A stretch of 64,000 nt of DNA, taken from positions 20,473,094-20,537,093 of the forward strand of contig NC_092563.1 in the NCBI RefSeq assembly GCF_037975245.1. The letters run 5' to 3'. Shown here piece by piece: positions 11,801 to 23,400 of this stretch (the first letter of the stretch is position 1; every line of letters starts with the position of its first letter). This stretch comes from Apostichopus japonicus. Its lineage: Eukaryota; Echinodermata; Holothuroidea; Aspidochirotida; Stichopodidae. The position numbers and the translations under genes were made by a program. The notes under the pieces are model-generated. The model saw only the letters and a list, made by a program, of their open reading frames with translations. It was not told the DNA's origin and did not search any database.

Positions 11801-14800
11801 CTAATCAAATTCAACGATCGAGTTATGAATGGTAATTAACTTAATTCTCAATATCTTGTTACAACCGGGCTTTATACGAATTAAAAAGCAAGCTGGCAAA
11901 TATGTCATACTTATAATTTAACTTTAAATTTCCATTGCTTAATTATAAATGGAAAAAAAAAAGAAAAAAATGAAACTGTTTGTGCTAATGGACAACAAAT
12001 TTTTCTGACTGTTTTTGTCGAACAGCAATTGAAGATATATCTATAACGCGAGAATAGAAAAATGAAAAATGGTAAAGCTTACAAAACTGCATTAATCAAG
12101 GATATTAGACGAATAATCTAAGCAGTTGGAAACTTGTATTCATAATTTCAATGTATGTGACTGTCAATAAGGTATTTAAGTACTAAAACTTAACGAAATG
12201 TCTTGGTAACGAGATTATTATAATTTATTGAATAGTTTCAGTCTTCATTTGTTTTCTTATCTGGTAAGCAAGTTATATTTGGTTAATATTAACCGATATA
12301 GAATTAGAATGACAACCGCTATATTTTTTTGGTTTCATAAAACTAAATCAATTTCAATACGCGAATGGAACATATGAATCATATGTAAAATGATCCACTT
12401 TTATAGCATTTTAGATGGTTTATTTTTTACTGCAATAAAAATATTAACACCGATATAATCAGGCCGTGAATAAACAGCTCACTCTTTTTCGTATATTCAG
12501 CAAGTTGAATGCCTCTACGAGGGAACAGATTTCGAGTATATAGTTGGAGGGGCAATCGTGGGTAGTTTTTTAGGGGCTGGAGATGGGATTGATTAACATC
12601 CTTCCGATAGTAAAGCAAGAATAAAAAGTTTCATTCGTCTTAACCTGGTGAGCATAAAATGAATGAATCTCGTAACTATAGAAAGGAGTTTCTGTAACAA
12701 ATATGACCCAGGTTAAGAATTTAGTACAATTTATTTCTTGTTTTTTCTCTAATTTTGTAATTTGATGTGTGTGCGAGTGTGAACGTGGGTGTCTTTTTTC
12801 TTCCTTCAACATAAGCGATTAATAAACCCAGGATTCTTTTTTTTTTTTAAATAGAATACCCTGTTGCCGCCTGTGCGACTCATTAAATAACTGTAATCAA
12901 TAGTTCAAAAATATATTCTTTTACAATATCGTCAAAATATTTCAAAATCGCCGTTAAATAACATCGAGTCAATTCCGCCCCAAAAGAAGGATCGAATTTC
13001 GTCAAGTGATTTTTGAATTGTTCAGACTGCGTATAACGAAAGGTCTCATTCACGAGGGCGTGCAACATTTGACCAGAGAATCCCAGGCTTCAATGGAAAC
13101 CCAGTGAAAGTTAACGAATGAAGCACACACTCACTCATGCACATAACCTATAGACACCCCCACACACGCGATTTTTGTTTTATTATATCAAAGAATTTAC
13201 AAAGGTATACTTAAGTCGTCATCTGTGAACATTTGATAAAAAATTTCACTTTTTTTTCATATATAATATAAGAAATGAAAAGTGAAAGAAAAGATAAATA
13301 ATACAGAAAGGGAAGACAAAGAGAATAAATTCCATAATTACTGATATGAGGAAGTTTGTGGAATTTAAAAGTATTGTTGCTCCACGTATGTTCTCATGAA
13401 ATGGAGGCATCTGTTTCTTAATATCTAACAAGTTTGTAGAACTTTCTCTCTTCCATGCCCGCCCAATTTCATTACTTGTAAACAATGTTTTATCCTCGTT
13501 CAGGACAAATAAAGTGTTGACAATTTTTGATGTCAATTTTGCACATTTTTCATTTTTTTCCCTTCTCATTTACAAAAATATGTTCTTACACAATCAGAAT
13601 CACAAACAAGTTATAGTGTATAAGAAAGATGAAGATTTTTTTTTTTTTTAAATTTTGCCAGTTAGGAGAATATACACTTGTTTTCACACGAATATTACTC
13701 GTGTAAAATGAATACTTGCCTTTTTAACAAGAGCTTGGATGATTTCGTAGAAAGACAAAGGAAACGTTGAACCACAATTACAATAGAAACTAACTTACAA
13801 TATAATGTAAGGATACTACTGTTTGCCCTGTACTTATTTTAAGAACACAAAAGGTATGAATCTACAAATATATACACCCGGAAAGGGAAGGCATTATCAT
13901 GTCATTTTGTAGGTTCCCGTTTCTTTTCTCCCCCCCTCCTTTTTGCTGGGGGGGGGGGATTTGTGAATTGTTTGTGAATTGTTTGCTGTTTCAAGTTTGC
14001 TTTTTCTTACAATGGTAGGTTTGAACACTAGCCAGTACCATACTGTAGATGGTTGGTATAGAACGAAACAGCAACTGACACGCCAAACAAAAGCACAAAA
14101 AAATGTATTGGTCACAATACCTATGGTTATACATACGAAAAAGTTTCGGAATATTGACAATTTAGATAATACTAGGTTGCTTCAATAAGCTATAGTTATT
14201 GAATATCAAATACAGATTCTTTGTTATATAAAAATGCAAAAACCACTGAAATATAAACACTGCATCGTACTATTTTCACATCGGGTCTTTTAAAAATTCA
14301 TGAATGTTCCAAGAAAACGTCAACAACTTACTTTGTCTGAGATTTAATCAGCCTAGCCTAACATTTTGCATATACCAGTCTGGGCGAACTATTCATTGTC
14401 ATTAAATTGTAGGAGTAAAGGCTATAATCCCGCGATTTCGTGCACACAAAAAAAACCAAAACCCAGAAACGACTTGTCAAGAAATTCGCTGGAAATATGA
14501 CAATAATTGACTGAGCCAAATGAGTTTGGAAATGAGACATTCAGAGGGTTATTCAATTTAGTATTGAGCCGCCGCTATCGACTGCCGTGACCTAGGACGA
14601 CCCAAATATCATCATACTGTAAGTATGACCTAAAAATGAACAAGTTATATGTTAATATTTATTTAATTGTTTACAATTGTTGATCTATTTTTTTCTGAAG
14701 GACAGATCAAAATCTAATCCTGATATTTTGAAAAGCCACTCAAACACCGTCTGTTTATTATCGTTATCTACGTATATTTTTTGTCAGTGACAAGTTTCAC

Positions 14801-16548
14801 GAGTCGATCATTTAGAAATAAACCTTAATTGACAATGGAATATTTAACATCATTGTTTGCCTGCTAAAAACGTGATCAAGGGTATGTTCGTTACCGCAGA
14901 AGTTAACAATTTTGAAAAACATAATGATACATTTATGTACACAATCGAAAAGAACTAAAGAGCCAGTTTGGTGTATGCTGAGGCATAACCAACCGAATTC
15001 CTCACAATTTGATATTATACTCTGTGTGATGTATCAATTTTAATATTTCAATATCATCTCACCCCTTTTTACAGAGAAAAGGAAAATAAAAATAATCAAC
15101 ACAACGTTTCATAATTTTATTCACTAATTTTTGATTACTCATTCGCAACTTACCACCGCATTAAAAATGGGCATTCCTATTCATAATGCTGAGAGACTAT
15201 GACGGGACTTAAATTATTGCATTTTTTGTAATTATTGAAAATTAAATTCATTGAGCAAGTCTTCCTTGCATAGTTGTTGTTCTTTAAGAAAATCTGTCTG
15301 AGTAATATGGGGATGAGGGGTGGGGGAGGGGAACAGGGCGATAATAAGTATGAGAATAGGGGAACAAAACAAAAGGACCTCATCACGAAGTAGCTCAACC
15401 CCCTTATATCGAACAATTAGAAGCAGGCCTACCACATACAGATTAATGGTTAATGACATTCCTCTCACGATAAATATTAACTGAAGCGAAACAAAAACAC
15501 TAGATATTCAACTTAAATAAACAATGTGAGATTAAACATGTACATAATACGGTTGAAACAAGCTTCAGCACATGTATATGGCGATACAGTACCTCCTAGA
15601 GATTTACGCTCGTGATGGTACAACTTTGCCAGGTATAGAGAGTTTTTTTTTTCAAAAACAAAGATCTTCTTCCTTTCTTATTTTTAATATATCTAATACT
15701 TTCGACAACTTTGAAGACAGCATTTCTTTTCTATTCGCCTATTGTTATATATTTAATGCTTCCAAATGTTGCTTCTATTTTTATCTTGAATACTTTTGTG
15801 ATTAATAAACGACCCGTACAGGAAGCAAGCTGATATTGCTTAGACCCACAAACAAAACATATCACAGTTACTTTCATAATGGTCACTGTTTTTTTTTTGT
15901 CGATGTGTGCTAATCTTACTGTGGAGGTGTATCGTTCGCGGCAAACAGCGTTATTTCCTCGGGCGTTTGTCCCACTAACCTTTACAGTGAATAATCGGCA
16001 TACCTCGATTCAAGTCACAAGATAGAAATAATGTAAGTTTTACTTTTATTGCTTAAAAACTGTTGAGATGCTAATTATGTTATCTCTTCTTTCTTTTTAT
16101 TCACTTTTGGGGTTCATCAGGATAGATACTTTCGCTTTACCTTGCCTAGATTATATTGATAAGTGGGGTTTTCCAGGGATTTGTTGAGAAATAATTTCCT
16201 CTAAACTCAGTTCTTGAGTGATAATTTTGCCGTTTGCTAGTAGACTTGCGTGATAGTCCGTCCCAAGTGTATATAGTCTGTAATTGTAACAATAACGTTT
16301 TCAAGGAAATAATATTCGTTCTCGCTGTATAGTTCTATCAGTCACCCATTGTTATGCCATGTTCTCAATATGTTGCTGTTTATGTTGTTGTTATTGTTGT
16401 TTATTCTCCCTTTGAAGATGAATATTTATTCGTTAACTTCTTATTGTATTTCTTCAACTATAAAACTTGACATATCAATACAAATGATATCAATACTCTT
16501 CGTCGATAAACCCTCCCCCAAAACATGTATTTTTCTTTTCAAACTTAC
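8860..16548. other. Gene-free stretch 3' of FoxF exon 1, probably partly intron
   Basis: FoxF exon 1 ends at a splice donor just to the right and is transcribed leftwards, so this DNA starts as its intron. I searched the minus strand for an exon encoding the conserved FoxF C-terminal signature (KPCV and the residues before it) and did not find one. The region otherwise shows AT-rich DNA, T-rich and G-rich homopolymers (for example about 11683-11710 and 13950-13959) and no recognisable coding sequence. Confidence 0.55.
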
Positions 16549-17737
16549 CGTGGCTCATATCATATGGTTCTGGTATGTGGGACGTCATGTAATGGTGGTC
16601 ACTTTGAGGGTGAATACCATGTAATGGTGATGAATTTTCCATTGAGCAACCATTAGGTTGTTTCGTAGAAATATACCGTCCGTTGGTGCAAGCAGTGGGC
16701 CAACCACTGGTACTGTAACTGACACTGTAGGCGCCATCCACCGATATCCCACTCACAGAATTATAGCCTTCGTGGTTTGAAAGCGAGTTCGGCGGAGTGG
16801 CCGCTTGCAGAGACACCGGGATAGTCTCAGCAGAGGTGGGGGTCGGGCAACCCATGTAGGTTGAACTAACAGAACAAGCATTGGCGGATGGGTTATTCCC
16901 AGCCATCATATGGGGAGCTAAGTGAGGTGGCATCGAGCAACTAGTCATACCACCGCCCAGTGTTCCTTCCATACCAGAGGGGTTCATACCCATTTGGTTT
17001 AGACCGGCCTGGGTCATCGTACCGAATCCCCCAGGCCCACCTGTCGCTTGAGTCTGCGAGAAGAAATCCATACCACCAACACTGCCTAGCATATGGGCTG
17101 GAGGTCCCATGCTGTTCATCATAGGGTAATGGGGCCTGAGAGCTTGACATTTTCGGCGGAAGCCACGAGGCCTACGCCTGAAAGATCCCTCTTCGAACAT
17201 AAACTCACTTGCTGGATCAATAGTCCAGTAATGTCCCTTACCGGGCCTTCCTAGTCCTTTGGGTAATTTAATGAAACATTCGTTGAGAGATAGGTTATGT
17301 CGAACAGAATTTTTCCATCCTTGGTAAGGTCCACGAAAGAAAGGAAATCTCTGCATGAGAAATTGGTAGATTTCGCTCAAAGTTAATCTCTTTGCAGGTG
17401 AACTCTGGATGGCCATAACTATCAATGCAATATAAGAGTAAGGAGGCTTTTCATGTCTTCTTAATCCTGCTCCACTTTTCTTAGCTAAAGGTTTCTCACC
17501 GATTGGACTGGCCGGCCGATTCAGCGTAATACTGTCCGAATCCTCCTTGACGTCGTGATGTACAGGTCCCCCTCCTCCTCCTCCACCTCCCCCTGTTCCG
17601 TTACCGGTCACTATCTGGGCCCCACTGTTACTCAGAGTCGAGTGTGGAGTGCCTGCGGGGGCTGGCGGTACACCGATCGACTGTTGATGCGGGTTGCTGT
17701 GAGATAAAGCCGTTTCCATGATTCCAGTAATTGTCAT
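16549..17737 (-). CDS. foxF: FoxF forkhead transcription factor, exon 1 (5' coding exon)
   Basis: This encodes a nuclear DNA-binding transcription factor of the FoxF class, which in animals acts in visceral and other mesoderm, downstream of Hedgehog and BMP signals. Numbered from the first ATG (17737), there is a glycine run at 49-57 and a forkhead domain at about 96-189. The recognition helix carries NSVRHNLSL (143-151), and a basic nuclear-localisation stretch [10 protein letters not shown] follows at 187-196. The [19 protein letters not shown] segment after the domain separates FoxF from FoxL1 and FoxQ1. The tail is rich in Ser, Gly, Pro and Met and contains RYISTKQP, resembling the YI-x-QP stretch of vertebrate FoxF.

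The frame upstream is closed by a TAA. The ATG at 17737 has a weak context; the ATG at 17719 (METALS) has A at -3 and G at +4 and may be the real start. The exon ends CACG|GTAAGT at 16549 in phase 1. Continuing past the donor gives 19 unconserved residues and a stop at 16490, best read as intron. The final exon was not located. Confidence 0.95.
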
Positions 17738-17761
17738 TGACGATGTCTTGTATATAATCAA

Positions 17762-19590
17762 ACTTTAAATCAAAAACCTAAACATCCGTATACATCCAAA
17801 TATACACACTAGTAAAACTCTTTGTCAGCGAAGGGTTAAACAATAAAATAAAAAAAGCTCGATTGTTGTTGGAAGAGAAAAAGAAAGAAGTTTAAATAAA
17901 CGCGTGCTAGTACAGCATTGCTGGTCAATTAGGCTGGACGACACGATGCATGAAACAAGGATATACAAATGGCGAAAAGTGTAATAGGTTAACAGGCTTT
18001 AATGACCGCACTTCAAAGATGTTGTCCCGTGGACGAGTGCTTTCCGCTACCTCCAGGCAAACTTTGGCAAAAAAGATAACGCCTTTGTAATGTCAGCTGG
18101 AACAAGCGATCCTCGTTTTAATTTTTTTTTGTCGTTCCTCAAAACCCATCTACCACAATGATCGAATATATAAAGTCATCAGGGGCGGGATTAGATGGGT
18201 GGTCCCTTTGACCTTCAGTTTTTTTCTTCTTTTCTAATCCAGGGGGAAAACAGAGGAAACCACGGATATATATATATATGTATGTATATATACATATATA
18301 CATATATAAACCTTCGTTCTGGATACCGAAGCAACCATTTATACCACCGATACAACTGGAATCTGACAGTATATCTCCTTCAAACAACCAGTAATTCGTT
18401 CGGAAAAGTTTTTCAAAGTCTCTCCTCGTTTCTACGGGTGACCTGTAAGGGGTAAGTTTACCGTTACACACTTTGGTCGTAAGAAAAAAAGTCTGCGTGA
18501 GGTTCCGTCAACAATAGGCTTCTCATACATAACCATATTATAAGATAAATGTTTCTTAGCACATATGGTCGAAGGGGGGAATCCTTCCACCTCTGCGCAT
18601 GCGTTACATATGCCAATCAGCCGTTTCAGCGCATTGAGGATATAGCAGTGGTACAGGACAGCCAGGCAGGTAGCTAGGTAGGTAGGTATACTATATAGGC
18701 ATCATAGTAGTATTAATTCAGGTTGCATGTGATCAGGATACGGATGAGTTGAGCGGGCGACTAGGGTCAAAACCAACGGAACCACTTACAACCACTTAAT
18801 GCAATTCAATCCGATCCAACGATTTCCTTCATGTAGTGTGACCTCGTGACCTTGACACTGAATAAATTCATATATTTTTTAATATGTTTCTTTTATGGTT
18901 CATAAATGGTATTAAGGATAACTTTTTTTTTCGTATACCAATTATCAATGGCAATTGTTTTAAAGAACCAGAAAATTCTCAATGATATGTGTAATTTGTG
19001 GCTATTTCAACACATCTGTTAGCATATTATATATGTTTTAACGTGAATAGGCTGCATGAAATACTTCCTGCAAATCGGGCAGTATATAACCGTTGAGGTA
19101 AAATAACAGCAAAGTGCAGTTTTTAGGGGAGGAGAAATACACCAGACAGAGTTAGCTTCGAACAATATACACTTAATTGTCCTGGTCGAAGTGTTGTAGG
19201 ATAGGAATAAAGTTAGGCTATGTCATAAGATTCCTTAAAGTTCCTTAAATAACAAGTTCTGTATATGTTGCCCTGTGTTCAATTGAGTTGATAATGAGAT
19301 CAAATTTAAAGTCACAAAACAAAAATGCATGTCCGGCACAGAATTCGATAATAGTTTGCTTTTAAATGTTATTAATATCCCCCCCACCCACCACCCTTCC
19401 CATCACCAGAATATGCTAGAAAAAGATCATTCATACACAAGCTCTGGCACATATTTTTGTTGGGCAACCTCAAAGTACTGTTAAAGTACAGCTCCATGCA
19501 CTGAGACATACCTGTCTAATGTGACAAACTATAGTCACGAACACTCAAATCCTCATAGAACATGCAGGAAGTTGGTACTCTTTGAATGCC
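17762..19590. other. FoxF 5' flank: probable leader and promoter region
   Basis: This is the DNA upstream of minus-strand FoxF. It contains a TA-rich tract (about 18265-18308), a palindromic TGCGCATGCG at 18594-18603 resembling an NRF1 site, a short (ggta)n run near 18675, and a nuclear-receptor direct repeat at 18839. No other gene is visible. The transcription start cannot be fixed from sequence alone; TATA-like DNA on the minus strand lies near 18165. Confidence 0.5.
18839..18855 (-). promoter_or_regulatory. Nuclear-receptor DR2 element upstream of FoxF
   Basis: On the minus strand the sequence is TCAAGGTCACGAGGTCA: two exact AGGTCA half-sites in direct orientation separated by CG (a DR2). 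The first also has the TCA extension preferred by monomeric ERR and NR5A receptors. DR2 spacing is a known target of retinoic-acid receptor heterodimers. It sits about 1.1 kb upstream of the FoxF start codon. Binding is inferred from the motif only. Confidence 0.4.
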
Positions 19591-19593
19591 ATT

Positions 19594-19788
19594 GGTATAT
19601 ATATACTGGTATATATAGTATATAATATACTATATATACTGGTATATATAGTATATAATATACTATATATACTGGTATATATAGTATATAATATACTATA
19701 TATACTGGTATATATAGTATATAATATACTATATATACCAGTATATATAGTATATAATAAGAATATAATAAGAAATAGTATATAATAA
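19594..19788. repeat. 33-bp palindromic TA-rich minisatellite, about 4-5 copies
   Basis: The unit begins ctggtatatatagtatataa and repeats every 33 bases. Each unit is itself almost a perfect palindrome: ggtatatatagtatat is mirrored by atatactatatatacc around a central base. Because 33 is a multiple of three, both strands stay open in frame, giving apparent peptide repeats with no coding meaning. The last copy decays into ataataagaa repeats. Confidence 0.9.
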
Positions 19789-19963
19789 GTCATTTCCACC
19801 TTTAACTTTAGATTTCATCTTTTGACATGGCTAAGTCAAACATATACTGGCGATCAGCGGGTATAATGACCACAACGATCTCTACTTGAAATGACCAAAA
19901 TTGAAATGACCAAAATTTTGTAACATATTTGAATGTTACTATATAAGCTACATATATTTTCTG

Positions 19964-20465
19964 TTCAGCCTCCCCCCCCCCCTCCCCTTAAAAATGATAA
20001 TAATAATAATGATGTAGACTATAAACCCGTACAAATCCAAACATTATCTCATTCGGCGTGGTGATGTGAACCGACCAGTAAAGTTTATTTTTTCAAATAG
20101 TGAAATTTTACTCATTTTAGATTGTCCACGGTTGATCACGCTTTTAATGAAAGGAGTGAAGGTTCACTCTGATCAACGGGTGATGTCGTCAGGTCAAGAT
20201 TGCTCTAAATTTAGTAAGTATACTGTCACTAAGGTAAATATGTATTCATTCATTCTATAAAGAGAAGTCTGATATCACTCCTTGAAATAGTGATCATACT
20301 GTTCAATCTAAAAGAGTGAATTTTCACTATTTGAAAAAAATTGTACTGATTGGTTCACATCACCACGCCGAATGAGACAATGTTTTGGATTTGTACGGGT
20401 TTATAGTCTACAATTATTATTATTAATTTTTATCATTTTTCTTAAGGGAGGGGGGGGGGGCTGAA
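19964..20465. mobile_element. 502-bp foldback/MITE-like element with about 160-bp inverted repeats and poly-C/poly-G ends
   Basis: The left arm (19964-20124) starts ttcagcc followed by a C run and ctccccttaa. The right arm (20304-20465) ends with an equivalent ggctgaa preceded by a G run. Between these the arms pair over about 160 bases with small differences; shared blocks include tgtagactataaacccgtac, ttcggcgtggtgatgtgaac and tttcaaatagtgaa. The 180-base centre contains its own smaller inverted repeats around gttgatcacg and tgatcaac. No coding capacity is seen and no clear target duplication could be assigned. Confidence 0.85.
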
Positions 20466-23400
20466 TGTGTACAAGTGCAATAAAGTGTTTCAAGTACACA
20501 ATTAAGTATAGGCCTATATGTACGAAAATGTATTTCGTTAAACAGCAAAATATAATTTAACCTACTTTAGAGATCACATTTATGAAAACTAGTCATAATT
20601 TTGCCTTGCTTTGTTACTTCTTTTTGGTTGTTCAACTTTCCTTGTTTTTCCCCTTTTTTTTTTTGTCTTTTGGTTTGTCAGTTTTGACAACTTGTCATTC
20701 TTGGAAAAGCTGTTGAGAAACCTTTCCCAAAATCGAGCTCTATATAACGTTGACCACAAAACAAGCATTAACTTGAGTTAGTAAGAAGAAGAAGAAGACT
20801 TTGAACGTTTTCTTGAACTTTATTCTGCTTCATTTGTCTTTTCCTGTTGCTTTTCTATTTTGTGCCAATTTTACAATTTTCACTAATTTATCACCCCCAC
20901 GCAATGCTATTGGCGTTTCCCACATGCTAGGACAAAATTACTGGTCACTTTTTTATGAATTGTGGCCATATCATCGTGGTCGGTGGTTTTTGAACCCGCA
21001 TTTATCGACAGGTCAAAAAAGAGATGGGTCCTTTTAGGAAAGAAGGGAAAACAAAGAGAAGAAGAAGAAGAAGAAAGAATGCAAGCATGGGCAGAGACTT
21101 TAAACTGTCAAACTCTAGAAATATGATGCGAGCTTCTTAGTGATTTGAGATGTTATCCTGAAAAATACCACCTCTATATTTTCACTGATCGATGTCAAGT
21201 GGGGAAGGTTTTCATCTATGGTGACCATTTAGGTTACCTGGGAGGTCAGTCATGACCGCTATCACCCTTTTCTATCGCTTTTTTTTTTCTTCGTTTTTTT
21301 TTGTCAAATCGGTTTCTTGATCTTTAGTGACAGACGTAATCCATATAACTGGAAGCTGAACCCCGCTAACGAGAATATGGAACGCGAAAATTCCTCTCCA
21401 CCAGAACACAGTGACGGTATCAAAAGATAGGCTATTTCACATGTTTCTAAAAAGAACAAAAATATGTGTGGTCTATATATATATTGGTATTGTAACGTAT
21501 TTGTTGCAGTTGTTTCTTGATTTTTTTCGACTTTCGTCTTCTCAAAGTATTTCCATAGGAGTTCACGTCTGACTATACAATAATGACTCTAAACAAAAGC
21601 CGAAGAATACACACTAAATCTTGAGCTGTATAGGTATGAATGGAACGAGTTATGACGTCACGCCTCAAGTTATGATAACCAATAATTAAATCTTCAATTT
21701 GTTTTGAATTGCTTGGTGCTGGCAACTTAGCTAGAGAGTGACTTCTTGCAAATATTGATGTGAAGAACCTCAATTCATTCCCTCCCACCACCCCCTCCCA
21801 CCCCACTTCCGCACCCTCCCCCTACTTTTAAAGAAAAAAACCTTAAATTAATTTTTCTTAGAAGACACAAAAGGACACAAAGAGGGGGCTTGAAAATCAT
21901 AATATTCTCCTTTATTATTTTCTCAAAGGTTTTTTTTGTAGATGTATTATGTCATGAATTTTAAATTCTTTACAATTTTAGGATATGGTGAGCTTCAAAT
22001 AGCCAAGTGGACTCCTTGCTAGTTTTCTTTTCCAATCAATGCTGTCTCAAAATGTGGAAGGTAGCATGTATGACAGAGTTACCGCCTCTTACATAGTCCA
22101 ATAGTGCTACATGCAACAGCAATGTACTCTTATCAGAGTATTGAGATTCAGTAGCATCGCCATTCTATTTTTTTTTAATCTATGAATAATCATTACCATA
22201 TATATATTTTTTTATCGATTGTCAATTTCAACTGCTCTTTAAATTAAATCACGTGGCTTCCCCCTGAGCTTTTGTTTTTCTCGTTATTATTGTTATTCTT
22301 CTTTTTGTTCTCTGAGGAATCACGGAAACATAACGCCGTCAGCATGAGCCAAGACATGCTTATGTATGCAACTCTTCGTACAATGGTTATCCATTTCCAA
22401 AACTGACGTTTTATATATTTCTCAACGTTTTTTTTTTCTTTTCTGTCGAGTCAAATGTTACCCCGTAACCTTAACTATTAGTCATACAAAGTCTGACGCG
22501 ATCTGTATACCGCACTAACAGGAAATTGTTCAATAGAGATACGAACAACAAGTAATGTTGAAACACACTGCCTGAGTATGACTTCATATATAGATAAATG
22601 TGTGTATGAGCCAATACATATATAACTGTGTAGAGAGACAGAGATACGGAGAGATACCGTGGCATATGTAATATGTAATAACCTAATTATAGAATTAATG
22701 AACTGAACCAGGTGAGCAAAGAAAACGTGTTATGCAAACACAATGCATATCCATTTCTAGTGATAGAATTATACCTATCTCTGTTGATATTTCGTCGATC
22801 ATATCCGCTTCATTTTCAGAGCAGTTTACACTTCCCTTTTGATAGTTTTTACATCCCGTCTAAACTGGCTTAAAGCAGCTTACTATGAGTTTAATTCGGT
22901 ATATATTTAAAAAAAAAAAAAAGTTTTATTGAATCAAATTGTCCATATTTTTTCTTTTCCTTTTGAAAATATGAAAGTTTTAATTTTATCAAACTGTATG
23001 ACCCATCAATATATTGCTACCAAATATGCTAATAAGGTAACATCGAAACAACAATCTAGTAAAATATAAAAATATAAATAAAAACATTGTCCTCCTTGTT
23101 TATTTATTTTTTCTTGAACGTTCAGTAAGTATGAATTTATTGCTTCTCTCAACCCATCATTTCCACCAGAATCACGAGCTTTAAGGTTTGAATATTTGGC
23201 AGCCTGAGGCTCAATTCCTGGACCACCTAATGGTTCATTATTTTGAAATGTTCTTGCAACGTTACATACTACCCTTGACAATTTGGAAACAATTTTGAAA
23301 GCAACTGTGATAAACCAAGCATCTCCCCTTTTCTCTCTCTCTCCAGTCTCCACCTCTTACTGTCTGACTCTAAACAGAGAAATTCATGTTCGTATGATAT

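Noticed and set aside
19545-19799. Open frames on both strands encoding repeated tyrosine/isoleucine peptides
   Set aside because: They are produced by the 33-bp TA-rich minisatellite, whose period is a multiple of three. Composition and strand symmetry show that they are not genes.
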